Origin: Salinigranum rubrum
GTDB taxonomy: Archaea; Halobacteriota; Halobacteria; Halobacteriales; Haloferacaceae
Reading direction: 5' to 3'
DNA length: 64,000 nt
Assembly: GCF_002906575.1 (NCBI RefSeq)
Contig: NZ_CP026309.1
Location: forward strand, 3,906,001 to 3,970,000
The notes below the pieces were generated by a model. The model made no database searches, was not told the origin of the DNA, and saw only the letters and a program-made list of their open reading frames with translations. Positions 61,921-64,000 of the stretch are shown one piece after another; within the stretch, counting starts at the first letter, position 1, and the number at the start of each line of letters is the position of its first letter. The position numbers and the translations under genes are program-made.

Positions 61921-62778
61921 ATGACAGAGGAGTTCGGCCTGATCGAACCCGAGGAGGGCGAGGGGGAGGGTTTCGGCGACGAGTGGGAGGAGATCGACGT
62001 CTCCGACACCGAGGCCGACCGTATCGCCCGCAAACGGGATCGCGAGTTCAACGAGTTTCGAAAACGGTTGAAGGACGCCGACCAGTTCAAGGTCGAGCAG
62101 TCGGTGTTCGACGACGCCACCTTCGCCGCCATCTACAAACTCGTCCAGGACGGCCACGTCGAGGCGTTCGGCGGGCCGATCTCCACCGGCAAGGAGGCGA
62201 ACGTCTACGAGGCGCTCGGGGAAGACGGCGACATCGCGGTGAAGATCTACCGCATCAACGCCTCCGACTTCCAGCACATGCGCGACTACCTCGACGGCGA
62301 CCCGCGCTTCGAGGGCATCGGGAACGACAAGTCGAAGATCGTCCTCGCGTGGACGCGCAAGGAGTTCGCCAACCTCGAACGCGCCCGAAGCGCGGGCGTA
62401 CGGGTCCCGAAGCCCATCGCCGTCGAGCGGAACGTCCTCGTGATGGAACTCGTCGGACTCGTCGAAGAGCGCGCGCGCCGCCTCGCGGAGGTGAACGTGG
62501 AGAACCCCCAGACCGCGTACGAAGTGGTGAGAGAGTACATGCGACGACTCTACAACGCGGGGCTGGTCCACGGCGACCTCTCGGAGTACAACCTCATCAT
62601 CCACGACGGAGAGCTAGTGGTCATCGACCTCGGCCAGGCCGTGACGGTCCACCACCGCAACGCCGACGAGTTCCTCAGACGCGACTGTCGAAACGTGGCG
62701 AACTTCTTCACCCGACAGGGGCTGGAGACGAGCCCCGACGACCTCTACGAGTACGTGACAGGCGGAGAGTCCGCGTAA
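61921..62778 (+). CDS. rio1: RIO1-type serine/threonine protein kinase
   Basis: 285 residues; atypical kinase needed for small-subunit ribosome maturation in other organisms. The flexible P-loop ISTGKEANVYEAL is near 87-99, catalytic Lys in DIAVKIYR, the hinge EVNVENPQTAYEVV, catalytic loop LVHGDLSEYNLIIHDG near 217-232 and metal-binding VIDLGQAVTVHH. The acidic N-terminus (EEGEGEGFGDEWEEID) is typical of haloarchaea. It lies 158 nt from the divergent broken gene. Confidence 0.96.
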   Translation: MTEEFGLIEPEEGEGEGFGDEWEEIDVSDTEADRIARKRDREFNEFRKRLKDADQFKVEQSVFDDATFAAIYKLVQDGHVEAFGGPISTGKEANVYEALGEDGDIAVKIYRINASDFQHMRDYLDGDPRFEGIGNDKSKIVLAWTRKEFANLERARSAGVRVPKPIAVERNVLVMELVGLVEERARRLAEVNVENPQTAYEVVREYMRRLYNAGLVHGDLSEYNLIIHDGELVVIDLGQAVTVHHRNADEFLRRDCRNVANFFTRQGLETSPDDLYEYVTGGESA

Positions 62779-62860
62779 CGTCGACGCCTTCTTCCAGCCG
62801 GCGAGACTGTCCGACGGGGCGTAGATAGGGCTATGCGCCCGCGAACGGATTCATTCAGGG

Positions 62861-64000
62861 ATGAGTGAAGAGCGTCGGAGGCGGGTCGCCGTCGCCTGCC
62901 AGGGGGGAGGGGGCCACACCGCGTTCACCGCAGGTGTGCTCGACCGGCTACTGGCCGAACCGAACCCGGCGTACGAGATTGTCGCGCTGACGGGGACGTC
63001 CGGTGGGGGGATCTGTGCGTTTCTCGCGTGGTACGGCCTGGTGAGCGAACCGGACGAGGCGGCGGGTCGGGAGCGGGCGCGGACCCTGCTCGCGCAGGTG
63101 TGGGACGACATCGCGGCGACGAACCCGGTGGTCGCCGCGACCAACCGACTGGGGGTGTGGTGGACGCACGCACGCGACAGCGGCGTCGCGCTGCCGACCG
63201 CGGGACCCTACGACTCGGGGGTGTCGACGTGGACCGAGTGGTACCTCCGACGGGCGCTCGAACGGGCGGTCCCGCCCGAGGAGTTGGCGCGCGTCGTCGC
63301 GACGCTGCCCGAGGGGGCGCCGACGCTCCACCTCGGTGCGGTCGACGTCAGGCGGGGAACGTTCCGGACGTTCACCGAGCGGGACGTGACGGTCGACGCG
63401 GTGCTGGCGTCGACGGCGATTCCGACGCTGTTCAGGGCGGTGACCGTCGCGGACGACGGACGGGAGCGACAGTACTGGGACGGGCTGTTCTCGCAGAACC
63501 CGCCCGTCCGGGACCTCCTGGCCGGCGTCCCGACGGACCGAAAGCCCGAGGAGATCTGGCTGGTCCGCATCAACCCCCAGCGCCGCGAGGACGTCCCGAC
63601 CACGCTCGACGCCATCAGCGACCGTCGGAACGAACTCGGCGGGAACCTCTCGGTCAACCAGGAGTTGGCGTTCATCAGACGGGTCAACGAGTGGGTCGCG
63701 TCGGGCGCGCTCTCGGAGCCCTACCGGCAGGTCGCCGTCCGGTGCGTCGGACTCGACGAGGACCGTCTCGACACCACGCTGACGCCGGCCTCGAAGCTCG
63801 ACTGCCGGCCGTCGTTCATCGACGACCTGCAACGCGAGGGGCGGCGGGCGGCGACCGACTTCCTCGACGCGGAGCGGAACCGACGGCTCGTTCGTGGCAC
63901 CGTCGACGCGCTGTGGAACACCGAGAGTCCCGCCGCGAGCGTCTATCTCGCCGACGACTTCGAACTCCACGCGCCCGACTCCGGGGAAGGGACGGGGCCG
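62861..64000 (+). CDS. Patatin-like phospholipase (runs off the right edge)
   Basis: The frame is open from ATG 62861 to the window end, 380 residues visible. The oxyanion-hole glycines are in QGGGGHTAFTAGVLDRL near 15-31, the nucleophile elbow GTSGGG near 45-50 (Ser 47), and the catalytic Asp in YWDGLF near 207. DVTVDAVLASTAIPTLFRAV precedes it, as in bacterial patatins. Probably a lipid acyl hydrolase; in archaea with ether lipids the natural substrate is unclear. Confidence 0.9.
   Translation, partial: MSEERRRRVAVACQGGGGHTAFTAGVLDRLLAEPNPAYEIVALTGTSGGGICAFLAWYGLVSEPDEAAGRERARTLLAQVWDDIAATNPVVAATNRLGVWWTHARDSGVALPTAGPYDSGVSTWTEWYLRRALERAVPPEELARVVATLPEGAPTLHLGAVDVRRGTFRTFTERDVTVDAVLASTAIPTLFRAVTVADDGRERQYWDGLFSQNPPVRDLLAGVPTDRKPEEIWLVRINPQRREDVPTTLDAISDRRNELGGNLSVNQELAFIRRVNEWVASGALSEPYRQVAVRCVGLDEDRLDTTLTPASKLDCRPSFIDDLQREGRRAATDFLDAERNRRLVRGTVDALWNTESPAASVYLADDFELHAPDSGEGTGP

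Noticed and set aside
1-64000. CRISPR arrays, prophage or transposon
   Set aside because: No regularly spaced identical repeats with unique spacers, no cas, integrase, transposase or phage structural genes were seen. The dispersed repeats lack the terminal structure of known insertion sequences.

Overview
This window is a high-GC, gene-dense stretch of a haloarchaeal chromosome (class Halobacteria; Haloferacales-like gene content, genus not determined). The proteins are strongly acidic. Promoters are archaeal TATA boxes lying about 25-30 nt before the start codon, which implies leaderless mRNAs. The information-processing genes are archaeal: Orc1/Cdc6, PCNA, primase PriL, RfcC, Hjc, TBP, aIF1A and Rio1. 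I see no rRNA, tRNA, CRISPR array, transposase or integrase. The window reads as core chromosome rather than an island.

Layout. 0-5 kb: end of an unknown gene, tRNA methyltransferase Trm1, a frameshifted BrkB-type membrane protein, a spondin-domain lipoprotein, a PAP2 phosphatase. 5-9.3 kb: glnA divergent from an Lrp regulator, small membrane genes (one frameshifted), an SDR. 9.4-15 kb: Orc1/Cdc6, a MutS-family ATPase with an HhH domain, LarE, a histidine phosphatase, an SRPBCC protein. 15-19 kb: divergent Tat translocase genes, tatC with a very long acidic N-terminus and the double-length tatC. 19-25 kb: an RHH regulator coupled to a VUT/YhhQ transporter, RlmE, and an ABC exporter operon with a COG1361-type secreted protein. 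25-35 kb: PCNA followed by a UPF0175/DUF3368-type toxin-antitoxin pair, a 7TM histidine kinase, MFS and EamA transporters, PriL, a SWIM zinc-finger protein, Hjc. 35-45.5 kb: AhcY, a pilin-like protein, an ADP-dependent sugar kinase, a frameshifted SAH/MTA deaminase, and a complete five-gene branched-chain amino-acid ABC operon. 45.7-64 kb: HisG, a CPBP protease, TBP divergent from the tRNA G10 methyltransferase, RfcC-PssD, SHOCT and DUF6544-like proteins, a frameshifted RNase Z, an HxlR regulator divergent from a DUF460 protein, TyrS, aIF1A, Rio1 and a patatin running off the edge.

How the genes connect. Five replication or repair factors sit here as separate units rather than one operon. Protein export (both TatC proteins) and surface anchoring (PssD, Tat lipoproteins, pilin-like protein) form a second theme. 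SAM by-product recycling (AhcY and the SAH/MTA deaminase) and tRNA/rRNA methylation (Trm1, Trm-G10, RlmE) form a third.

The two strongest unusual signals are these. First, five otherwise intact genes are each broken by one missing base; four of the five breaks lie in a run of exactly five G on the coding strand where six would restore the frame, which suggests a systematic sequence artefact. Second, intergenic DNA carries two families of dispersed repeats (a four-copy family with a conserved GGCTGGGGAGG core and a two-copy family of about 95 bp) plus several short tandem repeats, none of which corresponds to a known mobile element that I recognise.
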